Assembly: GCA_003162255.1 (NCBI GenBank)
Contig: PMMJ01000293.1
Location: 1 to 10,710, forward strand
Direction: 5' to 3'
DNA from: Acidobacteriaceae bacterium
GTDB taxonomy: Bacteria; Acidobacteriota; Terriglobia; Terriglobales; Acidobacteriaceae
DNA length: 10,710 bases
Both the position numbers and the translations under genes were made by a program. Numbering within the stretch: position 1 is the stretch's first letter; each line of letters opens with the position of its first letter. Positions 1 to 6,536 of this stretch are shown here, piece after piece. The notes under the pieces were generated by a model. That model ran no database searches. It was not told where the DNA came from and saw only the letters and a program-made list of their open reading frames with translations.

Positions 1-220
1 CCACATGCTTGCGCAGAATGTGGCCGCCGGCGGCTTCGTCCCGGTTGAGGTCGCGCACGGGAAGATCCGTCACGCGCATCTCCATCCGTCCACCCGTGGA
101 AGACGCCGTCGAACTCGCGCTATTCGTGGCAGCGGGCGGCTGGCACGCGATAAGGCCACACATCGCCAGCGCGATAGCCAGACGAAGTATGCCGCTACGA
201 GCTGGGAAAATTCTTGCCAT
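1..220 (-). CDS. Lipoprotein with probable RNase A-like toxin domain (N-terminal part only)
   Basis: Reading the reverse strand from the ATG at 220-218 gives 73 codons that stay open to the window edge, so the C-terminus is missing. The N-terminus is basic (residues 1-13), followed by a hydrophobic stretch and a lipobox ending L-I-A-C with Cys26, which predicts a lipidated exported protein. A Ser/Thr/Ala-rich linker (about 27-45) follows. The last visible part, about residues 50-73, contains DLNRDEAAGGHILRKHV. This pattern (acidic residues, then GGH, then a basic residue and HV) is how I remember the start of the bacterial RNase A-like domain found at the C-termini of CdiA toxins and in stand-alone secreted proteins; the His would be a catalytic candidate. 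The lipobox is seen directly, while the RNase assignment rests on about 20 residues and is inference. A CATAAT hexamer (reverse strand of 231-236) could be a -10 element, though it would give a very short leader. The gene is divergent from the acyl-ligase fusion. It could instead be an unrelated lipoprotein. Confidence 0.6.
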   Translation of the reverse strand, partial: MARIFPARSGILRLAIALAMCGLIACQPPAATNSASSTASSTGGRMEMRVTDLPVRDLNRDEAAGGHILRKHV

Positions 221-323
221 CCTGCCCCAGATTATGACCCGAGCACCAGTCATTCCCGTGCAGTTTCTATTCTGCAACAGTTCTGACCTGTAAAGTTGTG
301 GGAATTGTGCTACTAAACAGGGT

Positions 324-2930
324 ATGCGGGCAAGTCTATTGGATTCCCTGGACGATTTCGAGCGCTGCAGTGGCGACTGCGCCTACGTTTTTCCGCGAGG
401 ATACCGGCACGAGCGTTGGAGCTACCAGCGCGTCGCCGGCGTGGCGTATCAGTTTGCCCGCGAACTCGAGGCGCGCCACATCGCCAAGGGCGACGCGGTT
501 CTGTTCTGGAGTTCGAACTGTGCCGAGTGGGTGTCGGCTTTCCTCGGATGCGCGCTTTGCGGGGTGATTGCTGTTCCCATCGACGATGCCGCCAGCCCCG
601 ATTTTGCACGCCGCATCAGCGCGCAGGTGCGCACCAGGCTGGTATTGTGTCCGCGCGAACGAGCTCCGCTCTTCGAGAAGGTCGGGGACATCGGCGAGGA
701 GAAGATCGCGACCATCGACCCCGCCGATCTGTGCGCTGTAGTTGCGGAGCATCGAGCCGAACGCTTTCGTCCCGCGCAGATTCAGCCCTCCGACCCACTC
801 GAAATCGTCTTCACCTCCGGCACCACGGCTGAGCCCAAGGGAGTCGTGCTCACCCACGCCAACGTGGTCGGCAACCTCGTCCCCATCGAAACGGAAATCA
901 GAAAATATCTGAAGTACGAGCGGCTCGTGCATCCCATTCGTTTCCTGAACCTGTTGCCGCTGAGCCACGTCTTCGGCCAATTCCTCGGAATCTTTCTTCC
1001 CCCGCTGCTGGGCGGCACTGTCGTTTTCGAGAACACATTCAACCCCACGGAAGTCATGGCGACGATTCGCCGCGAACGCGTCTCGGTGCTGGTGGCCGTC
1101 CCGCGCATGATCGAGTCGCTGAAGCAGAAGATCGAACGCGATCTGGAAGATGCCGGCGCCCGTGAGAGCTTTGCCGCGCGCTATGCCGCTGCCAAAAGCC
1201 AGCACTTTCTGCGCCGCTGGTGGACTTTCCGCGCCCTGCGCCGCCGGTTCGGATGGAAGTTCTGGGCCATCATCAGCGGCGGCGCCGCCCTCGATCGAGA
1301 GACCGAGGAATTCTGGCATCGCCTGGGATACGCCGTGGTCCAGGGCTACGGCTTGACCGAAACCACTTCGCTGATCAGTCTGAACCATCCGTTCCACACC
1401 AGCCGCGGCTCCATCGGCAAGGTTCTGCCGGGACGCGAAATCAAGCTGGCCGAAGATGGCGAAATTCTCGTTCGGGGCAGCGGCGTTGCCAGCGGCTATT
1501 GGAACGGCCACGAACTGCAACCCGTCGCTACGGAAGAAGGCTGGTATCGCACCGGCGACCTGGGCGCGCTCGACGAGCAAGGCAATCTCTTTTTCAAGGG
1601 CCGCAAGAAAGAAGTAATCGTCACGCCCGCGGGCATGAATATTTATCCCGAGGACCTCGAAGCGGCATTGCGAACTCAAAAAGAGGTTCGGGATTGCGTG
1701 GTCGTAGGCCTGGAGCGCGGCGGAAATGCCGAGCCCTGCGCCGTGCTGATTCTGCGGGAGCGCGACGCGGACGCATCGAGCGTTGCCGCGCAGGACATCG
1801 CCGTGCAGGACATCGTCGCGCGCGCCAACCAAACACTGGCCGAATATCAGCGTATGCGCACTTGGTTTGTCTGGCCCGAGGAAGATTTCCCCCGCAGTTC
1901 CACGCAGAAACCGCGCCGCAACGCGATCCGCGATGCGGTTGAGGCCAGCCTGCGAGGACAAGCGGTGGTGAACGGCGCCAGCCCGCTCGCGGAACTGCTG
2001 ACGCGAATCACCGGCCGCGCCGCGCAGAATCTGACGCCGGATGCGAACCTCGAAAGCGGCCTGGGGTTAAGCTCCCTTGAACGGGTGGAACTGCTGAGCG
2101 CCCTCGAAGACCGCTATCAGGTCGACCTGAGCGAAACAAAATTCGCGAATGCAGCCACTGTCGGCGATCTGGAAAAACTGTTGCAGGGCGAACGAGGCGC
2201 TCGCTCCCAGCCTAATGATTCCGAATTCCACTCTCCTTTTCACTATCCACGCTGGACGCTGCGCTGGCCAACGACGTGGCTGCGCCTGGCGTCGCACTAT
2301 CTGCTGGCACGCCCGGCGGTGATTCTCTTGGGATGGCCCCGCGTGACCGGCCGTGAAAACCTGCACGGCATTCGCGGGCCGCTGCTGGTTATTTCAAACC
2401 ACATCGCCGATGTCGATGTAGGCTTCATCCAGTTCGCGCTTCCCGCGCGCATCCGCCACAAACTGGCAACCGCAACCCGCGGCGAGGCGCTGGAAGTGTT
2501 GTGCTCGCCGGGTTCGGATCGGCGGTGGTTCCTCCGGATCTACAACCGCCTGCAGTGGACGCTCGCCGTCGCCCTGCTGAACCTGTTTCCGCTGCCGCGC
2601 CAGTCCGGCTTCCGCAAGAGCTTTGCCTACGCTGGAGAGGCCGTCGATCGCGGCTACAGCGTGCTCGTTTTTCCCGAGGGAAAGCACACCGAAGACGGCA
2701 AGCTCTGTCAGTTCCGCACCGGGATCGGCCTGCTCGCCAACAATCTGCGCATTCCGATTCTTCCGATGCGGCTCGATGGCTTGTTTGCCATCAAGCAGGC
2801 CGGAAAGAAGTTCGCCGCGCCGGGAAAGATTCTAGTGCGCATCGGCAAGCCCGTGCAGTTCGCACCAGAAACCGACCCCGAGGAAATTGCGCGGGCCTTG
2901 CAGAAGGCGGTTGAGAACCTCACGAAGTGA
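324..2930 (+). CDS. Acyl-AMP ligase / acyl carrier protein / PlsC acyltransferase fusion
   Basis: An 868-residue protein with three enzyme modules. Residues about 10-540 form an adenylate-forming acyl ligase of the fatty acyl-CoA/ACP synthetase type: ATP-binding loop TSGTTAEPKG (164-173), GYGLTETT (341-348), YRTGDLG (408-414), FKGRKKEVIVTPAG (424-437) and the likely catalytic Lys529 in PRSSTQKPRR. Residues about 552-622 look like an acyl carrier domain; the phosphopantetheine attachment motif reads LGLSSLE, so Ser584 is the candidate site and the usual preceding Asp is Ser. Residues about 655-865 form a PlsC-type glycerolipid acyltransferase with the HX4D motif (His693 to Asp698) and FPEG (783-786). 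Known relatives such as E. coli Aas join an acyltransferase and a ligase in the opposite order without a carrier domain. I infer that the ligase loads a fatty acid on the internal carrier and PlsC moves it to a lysophospholipid or glycerol phosphate at the membrane. ATG 324 is the first start after an in-frame stop at 291-293; its ribosome site (AGGG) is poor. The lipid substrate is unknown. Confidence 0.9.
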   Translation: MRASLLDSLDDFERCSGDCAYVFPRGYRHERWSYQRVAGVAYQFARELEARHIAKGDAVLFWSSNCAEWVSAFLGCALCGVIAVPIDDAASPDFARRISAQVRTRLVLCPRERAPLFEKVGDIGEEKIATIDPADLCAVVAEHRAERFRPAQIQPSDPLEIVFTSGTTAEPKGVVLTHANVVGNLVPIETEIRKYLKYERLVHPIRFLNLLPLSHVFGQFLGIFLPPLLGGTVVFENTFNPTEVMATIRRERVSVLVAVPRMIESLKQKIERDLEDAGARESFAARYAAAKSQHFLRRWWTFRALRRRFGWKFWAIISGGAALDRETEEFWHRLGYAVVQGYGLTETTSLISLNHPFHTSRGSIGKVLPGREIKLAEDGEILVRGSGVASGYWNGHELQPVATEEGWYRTGDLGALDEQGNLFFKGRKKEVIVTPAGMNIYPEDLEAALRTQKEVRDCVVVGLERGGNAEPCAVLILRERDADASSVAAQDIAVQDIVARANQTLAEYQRMRTWFVWPEEDFPRSSTQKPRRNAIRDAVEASLRGQAVVNGASPLAELLTRITGRAAQNLTPDANLESGLGLSSLERVELLSALEDRYQVDLSETKFANAATVGDLEKLLQGERGARSQPNDSEFHSPFHYPRWTLRWPTTWLRLASHYLLARPAVILLGWPRVTGRENLHGIRGPLLVISNHIADVDVGFIQFALPARIRHKLATATRGEALEVLCSPGSDRRWFLRIYNRLQWTLAVALLNLFPLPRQSGFRKSFAYAGEAVDRGYSVLVFPEGKHTEDGKLCQFRTGIGLLANNLRIPILPMRLDGLFAIKQAGKKFAAPGKILVRIGKPVQFAPETDPEEIARALQKAVENLTK
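1785..1814 (+). repeat. 15-bp in-frame tandem duplication inside the acyl-ligase gene
   Basis: Positions 1785-1799 and 1800-1814 are identical at 14 of 15 bases. They encode AAQDI then AVQDI (residues 488-497) in the small C-terminal subdomain of the adenylation module. The duplication is in frame and adds five residues, probably to a surface helix. It is seen directly; any effect on function is unknown. Confidence 0.75.
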
Positions 2931-2934
2931 GGTT
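2916..2934 (+). terminator. Hairpin overlapping the stop codon of the fusion gene (weak terminator candidate)
   Basis: AACCTCAC (2916-2923) and GTGAGGTT (2927-2934) pair perfectly over 8 bp around a GAA loop. The TGA stop (2928-2930) lies in the right arm. No T-run follows, so this is not a classical intrinsic terminator. It may protect the 3' end or slow the ribosome near termination. Confidence 0.3.
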
Positions 2935-3241
2935 CCGGCGGAGTAGGCCGAATACCCGGCGAGTCCCAGACTTTTTCAAGTGGAGTACAGAGGAGGTATA
3001 CCGTTAGTTACGGCTATCAAGTTCGCCCAACATTCAAGGACTCCGGAGCGCAGCGCGGCATCCGCCGATGCGATCTTGCCCATTAGTCTGAGTTGAAAAG
3101 AGTAGCTCGCCAGTCTCAAGAGTTATATAGTCGCGAGAGTGTGGCAACGTAGCCGCCAAGAAAACTCCGCCTTTCGCTGCCATCCGTTTGTCGACGTATC
3201 TTTATTCTTCCCATCAACATTTTCCATCAACACTCTGTACT
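2935..3241. other. Non-coding spacer, no gene seen
   Basis: I found no reading frame of useful length in this 300-bp stretch on either strand, no tRNA-like cloverleaf and no T-tailed hairpin. It holds a perfect AGGAGGT (2991-2997) with no start codon in range, a small hairpin with CCGT/ACGG arms just after it (about 3001-3013), and an AT-rich patch TTATATAG at 3123-3130. That patch could be a -10 element for the downstream operon, but no matching -35 sits at normal spacing: TTGAAA at 3093 is 24-25 bases away. The promoter of the gene at 3255 most likely lies in this stretch. Confidence 0.5.
3211..3232 (+). repeat. Short direct repeat upstream of the OB-fold gene
   Basis: CCATCAACA occurs at 3211-3219 and again at 3224-3232, a 13-bp period, in the leader about 25-45 bases before the start codon. 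It is a pyrimidine- and A-rich unstructured leader, possibly a regulator or ribosome standby site. Chance is also possible. Confidence 0.4.
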
Positions 3242-3254
3242 AAGGAGCTAATCC

Positions 3255-3755
3255 ATGAGTCGTCGTTTAGTGAAACCAACTTGGCTGATCGCGGGGCTGC
3301 TGACTGGCCTGCTGTTCGCGATCCTGGCGGTTCCACTCGGCGCCACAACGGCGCCCGATTCCCGCGCTGGACGAGGCTTTGGCCCCGCCTACGACGCGGT
3401 GCATGAAACCATTCTCAGTGGAACCATTCAGGAAGTCGTCACCAGACATGAACTCGGCAGTCCGGCAGGAATGCACCTGCTGGTGGCTGGCCCGCAAGGC
3501 ACAATAGATACCCACGTCGGACCTTTCCTGAGTAAGGCAATAAAGGAATCCCTGCGCACCGGAACGCCGGTTCGGATCGTTGGAGCCATGTTGTCGCTGC
3601 ACGGGAAAGAATACTTCCTGGCCCGCCAACTGACCGTCGATGGCCATACCGTCATCATCCGCAGCCCTAGGGGAATTATCGTCCCCTGTCACGGGGCTCG
3701 AGCCGCGAAAAGCAGAAGGACCGCCAAGGTTGAAACGAACGGAGGCACACGATGA
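3255..3755 (+). CDS. Small exported OB-fold-like protein
   Basis: A 166-residue protein. Residues 1-30 are a signal peptide: basic start (RR, K), long hydrophobic core and a likely cleavage near LGA-TT around 30. Residues 46-139 follow a pattern I recognise from small, mostly unnamed secreted OB-fold-like proteins: Y-D, a strand with SGTIQEVV, GMHLLV, a GTIDTHVGP strand, a helix with KAIKESL, then GTPVRIVGA and EYFLARQLTV. In that family the short beta barrel is thought to bind a ligand, but no reaction is established. The C-terminal 25 residues are basic and probably disordered. AAGGAG at 3242-3247 lies 7 bases before the ATG and fixes the start. Its stop overlaps the next gene's start by four bases (ATGA), so translation is likely coupled to the repeat lipoprotein downstream. 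I infer a joint role at the envelope. The fold is recognised from pattern memory only and should be checked with profile or structure prediction. Confidence 0.8.
   Translation: MSRRLVKPTWLIAGLLTGLLFAILAVPLGATTAPDSRAGRGFGPAYDAVHETILSGTIQEVVTRHELGSPAGMHLLVAGPQGTIDTHVGPFLSKAIKESLRTGTPVRIVGAMLSLHGKEYFLARQLTVDGHTVIIRSPRGIIVPCHGARAAKSRRTAKVETNGGTR
3669..3696 (+). other. Two overlapping alternative hairpins before a coupled start
   Basis: AGGGGA (3669-3674) can pair with TCCCCT (3682-3687), or CCCC (3683-3686) can pair with GGGG (3693-3696). The two stems share the CCCC run and exclude each other. They lie 55-80 bases upstream of the lipoprotein start at 3752, within the end of the OB-fold gene. 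A role in setting coupled translation is speculative. Confidence 0.25.
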
Positions 3756-5920
3756 CATTGCGCAAATCGATTCTTCTTCTTGTCAGTTTGAGCATGATTG
3801 CCGCCCTGGTGGCATGCAGCAGTTCCAGTACGCACGTTACCCCTGTGACTCCCATCTCGGTCACACTGAGCACGACTCCGACCGCCCTGTTCGTAGGAGA
3901 TACGACGCCTATCACTGCGACCGTAGCCAACGACTCGGCAAACGCGGGCGTAACCTGGAGTTGTGCCCCGGCTGGCACCTGCGGCTCGTTTAGCTCCGCC
4001 ACGTCGGCCAGCGGCACCGCCGTCACTTACACCGCGCCCAGCTCTGTACCCACGAGCACGGTCGTCATCACGGCAACCTCGGTAACCGACACCACGAAGA
4101 GCGCCAGCACTCCGGCGATCACGATCAATGCGGCCTCCGGGATCACGGTTACAGTGAGCACAGCTCCACCGTCGACTCTGGTGCCCGGCGCAACCGCGAC
4201 CATCACCGCAACAGTAAGCGGCGACCCAAATAGTGCTGGTGTGAACTGGAGCTGCGCCCCGGCCAGCACCTGCGGTTCGTTTAGCGCCTCCACCGGCACG
4301 TATCCCACTTTCAGCACCACTTACACCGCTCCCGGCACTCCAGGCGTCGTCACCATCACCGCAACCTCGGTCACCGACAATGCGGCGAGCGCCAGCGTCA
4401 CGGTCACCATCACCTCGGCTGCCGCCGGAACCTTGACTCCCAGCAGCAACTACGTGTTCTCGTTGTCTGGATTCGACACTAACGATAACCCCTACTTTGT
4501 CGCCGGGGTTTTCACCCTCTCGAGTGACGGGGCAACCATCTCCGGTGGCGAACAAGACTTCACCGACTATGAGGATGAGGCACTGTCCGACGCAATTACG
4601 GGCGGCACCATTTCTGCCCCAGACGCAGCCGGCAACGTGACAATTACCCTCAACACCGGAGACGGCAACATCGGTCCTGGCGGCGATGGCACCGAGACCC
4701 TGGTCGCCACCCTGGTTTCCAGTTCGAAGGCCGTGATCGCCGAATACGACACTTGGGCGACCTCCAGCGGAACGTTGGATTTGCAAGACCCCACTGCCGC
4801 CGCTGCCACTCCGTCAGCCGGGTACGCCTTTTTTGTTGCCGGCGTCGACTGGAATGGCTATCCACTCGCTATCGGCGGCGTCATCAACGTTGACGGAGGC
4901 ACCACAAACCCGGTTGGCATCTCAGGGACGGGCAGCATCTTCGACGCGAACGATCAAGGTGACCTATTCCCAGGCGAGGGCTTCGTCGCCAATGAAAACT
5001 CGGTTTCTTCGCCTGATGCCCTCGGCCGGGTCGAGTTTGCATTGACCCCCGACGATTCCACGGAAACCTTCCTCCCGATTGATCTGGTGGGCTACATTGT
5101 GGATGCAACTCACATCCGGCTGGTGGAAACCGCTGATGACAATGCCAGCATCACCGGCGGCACCGCTCTAGGCCAAGGCGCGAACACCGGGAAGTTCAGT
5201 TCCATCGCCGGTAACAGCTACGTGGCCGGATTGGCTGGCTATAACCCGAATGGAGCATTTCAAGGGGCCGGTCTGCTCACCGCGGGATCCAGCAGCTTTA
5301 CCGGCACCGTCAACTACAACGACCTTTCCGGGACAGCACCGCAGGCCCCGGATTCGGTCACGGAAGGAACAACGTACACGGTGGATCCCACTGGACGAGT
5401 GTCGATACCGGGCATGACCGACGGCAACAACGACGGCGTTGACTTCAACCTCCAGCTCTATTTGGATGGGAACGGCAAGGCGCTCACAATCACCATGGAC
5501 AATAACGACGTACTCGCCGGTCTTGCCTATCAACAAACCGTGCCCAGTGGTGGCTTCACCGTTGCCTCTTTCAACGGTACCTATGCTATGGGTGCCACCG
5601 GCGCGAATCAGCCCATGGGCAACGAATACGAACTCGACGCCGTCGGCCCGGTTACGTCTGCGGGAATGGGGGACTTTACTGGATTTGTTGATCTCAACTG
5701 GATCTTCAATAGTGGTCCAACTGCCGATTTGGTCATGCCCGGCGCCTTCAACACAACTGCTACCAATGGAGTCTTTGCCGGCTACATTACCGGCTTGGAC
5801 GTCACCACCTCGACCAACCAGGACGTTTTCTCCTACTACCTGATCGACTCGACAAAAGGCGTGGCGATCGAAACTGATACCAATCAGTTAACCCTCGGAT
5901 ACTTCCTGCTGCAAAAGTAG
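3752..5920 (+). CDS. Repeat-rich surface lipoprotein with Ig-like domains
   Basis: A 722-residue lipoprotein. Basic start, hydrophobic residues 6-21 and lipobox LVAC with Cys22 predict lipid anchoring. Two Ig-like (Big-type) repeats follow at about 34-126 and 131-221. They share the block WSCAP(A/S)xTCGSF (69-80 and 166-177) with a Cys pair in each (71/77 and 168/174) and end in strands such as VVITATSVTD. The remainder holds four related beta-rich repeats of about 110-125 residues, starting near 230 (YVFSLSGFDTNDNPYFVAG), 356 (YAFFVAGVDWNGYPLAIGG), 486 (NSYVAGLAGYNPNGAFQGAG) and 608 (NGTYAMGATG). Each closes with a hydrophobic pair of strands such as LVGYIVDATHIRLVE. The last repeat ends at the C-terminus (YFLLQK). 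Composition is acidic, rich in Gly, Thr, Ala and Asp and almost free of Lys and Arg, typical of secreted beta proteins. GGAGG at 3741-3745, six bases before ATG, and the overlap with the upstream stop support the start. Adhesion or surface-layer function is a guess; no catalytic motif is seen. Confidence 0.85.
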   Translation: MTLRKSILLLVSLSMIAALVACSSSSTHVTPVTPISVTLSTTPTALFVGDTTPITATVANDSANAGVTWSCAPAGTCGSFSSATSASGTAVTYTAPSSVPTSTVVITATSVTDTTKSASTPAITINAASGITVTVSTAPPSTLVPGATATITATVSGDPNSAGVNWSCAPASTCGSFSASTGTYPTFSTTYTAPGTPGVVTITATSVTDNAASASVTVTITSAAAGTLTPSSNYVFSLSGFDTNDNPYFVAGVFTLSSDGATISGGEQDFTDYEDEALSDAITGGTISAPDAAGNVTITLNTGDGNIGPGGDGTETLVATLVSSSKAVIAEYDTWATSSGTLDLQDPTAAAATPSAGYAFFVAGVDWNGYPLAIGGVINVDGGTTNPVGISGTGSIFDANDQGDLFPGEGFVANENSVSSPDALGRVEFALTPDDSTETFLPIDLVGYIVDATHIRLVETADDNASITGGTALGQGANTGKFSSIAGNSYVAGLAGYNPNGAFQGAGLLTAGSSSFTGTVNYNDLSGTAPQAPDSVTEGTTYTVDPTGRVSIPGMTDGNNDGVDFNLQLYLDGNGKALTITMDNNDVLAGLAYQQTVPSGGFTVASFNGTYAMGATGANQPMGNEYELDAVGPVTSAGMGDFTGFVDLNWIFNSGPTADLVMPGAFNTTATNGVFAGYITGLDVTTSTNQDVFSYYLIDSTKGVAIETDTNQLTLGYFLLQK

Positions 5921-5939
5921 CGAACTACGAGGCCGGGTT

Positions 5940-5975
5940 CCCCACTCATTTCGCGTTCTTGGCGAATGAGTGGGG
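5940..5975 (+). terminator. Strong hairpin after the lipoprotein gene
   Basis: The arm starting CCCCACTCATT (5940-5950) pairs with AATGAGTGGGG (5965-5975), and TCGC/GCG extend the stem inward with one bulged base. The loop is about 7 bases. It begins 20 bases after the TAG stop. Only a weak pyrimidine run (CCTCTC) follows, so it may stop transcription inefficiently or mainly stabilise the 3' end. GAGGCC (5929-5934) can also pair with GGCCTC (5974-5979). Confidence 0.6.
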
Positions 5976-6118
5976 CCTCTCGTAAACAAGAGGCAGGCCC
6001 GCGCCATCCCCCCCGCCCAACGTAGCGACCGGACGACTCTGCATCTCCATCGGTCCCTACGCTTTGCTCGGATGTGATGAACCAACGAGGATGACCAACT
6101 CGCCCAGAAATACAAAAG
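5976..6118. other. Non-coding gap between two convergent transcription units
   Basis: No credible gene lies on either strand between the plus-strand hairpin at 5940-5975 and the minus-strand terminator at 6115-6138. A small CCTCT/AGAGG hairpin (5976-5980 with 5989-5993) and a run of eight C (within 6007-6017) are all that stands out. Confidence 0.5.
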
Positions 6119-6138
6119 GCCGGGCGATTGGGCCCGGC
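6115..6138 (-). terminator. Intrinsic terminator for the minus-strand small gene
   Basis: On the reverse strand GCCGGGC (complement of 6132-6138) pairs with GCCCGGC (complement of 6119-6125) around a 6-base loop, directly followed by CTTTTG with four T (complement of 6115-6118). It lies about 105 bases beyond the stop of the gene ending at 6244. Orientation and T-run fit the minus strand better than the plus strand. Confidence 0.6.
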
Positions 6139-6150
6139 GCTTCGTACTGA

Positions 6151-6187
6151 GAAACTGTCGATCGCTGAGTTGAGCTAGATCAGTTTC
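6151..6187. repeat. Inverted repeat in the 3' region of the small minus-strand gene
   Basis: GAAACTG (6151-6157) and CAGTTTC (6181-6187) are perfect 7-bp inverted copies 23 bases apart. They sit between the stop at 6244 and the terminator at 6115-6138. It could be a 3' UTR stem or a protein-binding dyad. Confidence 0.35.
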
Positions 6188-6243
6188 CCATTAACCTCGT
6201 TTCAACTGTGGCGCAAAATCTCTCAATCATCTAGCAAGAATAC

Positions 6244-6480
6244 TCACATTACCAGCGCAAGCCCTTCCAGTTCACGCTCCAGCACAGGCAGCGAACAGCC
6301 CGCCATTTCCACCCGCCCGGCGGCGTCGATAGCAGCGGTCTGTGAAACGCCATAGCCGCGCCCCGCCAGGAAAACCTGCAGCAGTTCCGCTGCTTCGCGG
6401 GAATCTACCATGCCACCCTGAATCAGGTCGTTTCGCAGCGCGCATAGCTCGGTCACCGTAAATCGCTCTTTCATCGCCAT
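6244..6480 (-). CDS. Unrecognised small soluble protein
   Basis: I do not recognise this family by name. Choosing the ATG at 6480 gives 78 residues starting MAMKERFTVTEL; a second ATG two codons later (6474) and an upstream ATG at 6528 (94 residues) are also possible. The upstream extension reads MPMNLTWATAGGSKVR and looks like translated leader, whereas AAGGTG lies just before 6480, so I favour the shorter forms. The body has two probable helices (TVTELCALRNDLIQ and SREAAELLQVFLAG), then GYGVSQTAAIDAAGRVEMAG, which resembles a short beta hairpin, and a final helix (LPVLERELEGLALVM). There is no signal peptide, membrane segment or metal site. The stop is followed by a good terminator. An adaptor or regulatory role is possible but not supported. 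That it is a real gene is suggested by the coherent helix pattern, the terminator and the upstream dyad. Confidence 0.6.
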   Translation of the reverse strand: MAMKERFTVTELCALRNDLIQGGMVDSREAAELLQVFLAGRGYGVSQTAAIDAAGRVEMAGCSLPVLERELEGLALVM

Positions 6481-6536
6481 TCGCACCTTCGACCCCCCTG
6501 CCGTTGCCCATGTTAGATTCATCGGCAATCTATTTT

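Noticed and set aside
5..293. Two overlapping plus-strand frames at the left edge
   Set aside because: Both are Arg-rich, show no protein-like pattern and are antisense to the lipobox protein on the minus strand.
336..1961. Long open frame (541 codons) on the minus strand
   Set aside because: It lies fully antisense to the ligase module with all its family motifs on the plus strand; long antisense frames are common in GC-rich genes and this one has no recognisable domain.
2991..2997. Perfect AGGAGGT ribosome-site sequence
   Set aside because: No ATG, GTG or TTG follows within usable distance, so no gene starts there.
3093..3129. TTGAAA and TATATA as a promoter pair
   Set aside because: The spacing is 24-25 bases, too long for a sigma-70 promoter; only the AT-rich patch is noted.
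3689..4786. Minus-strand frame of 365 codons, Gly/Arg-rich
   Set aside because: It is antisense to the Ig-repeat lipoprotein; its Gly/Arg repeats mirror the Thr/Ala/Ser-rich codons of the real gene.
5888..6115. 75-codon minus-strand frame
   Set aside because: It spans a terminator hairpin and has Trp/Arg/Ser-rich random composition with no ribosome site.
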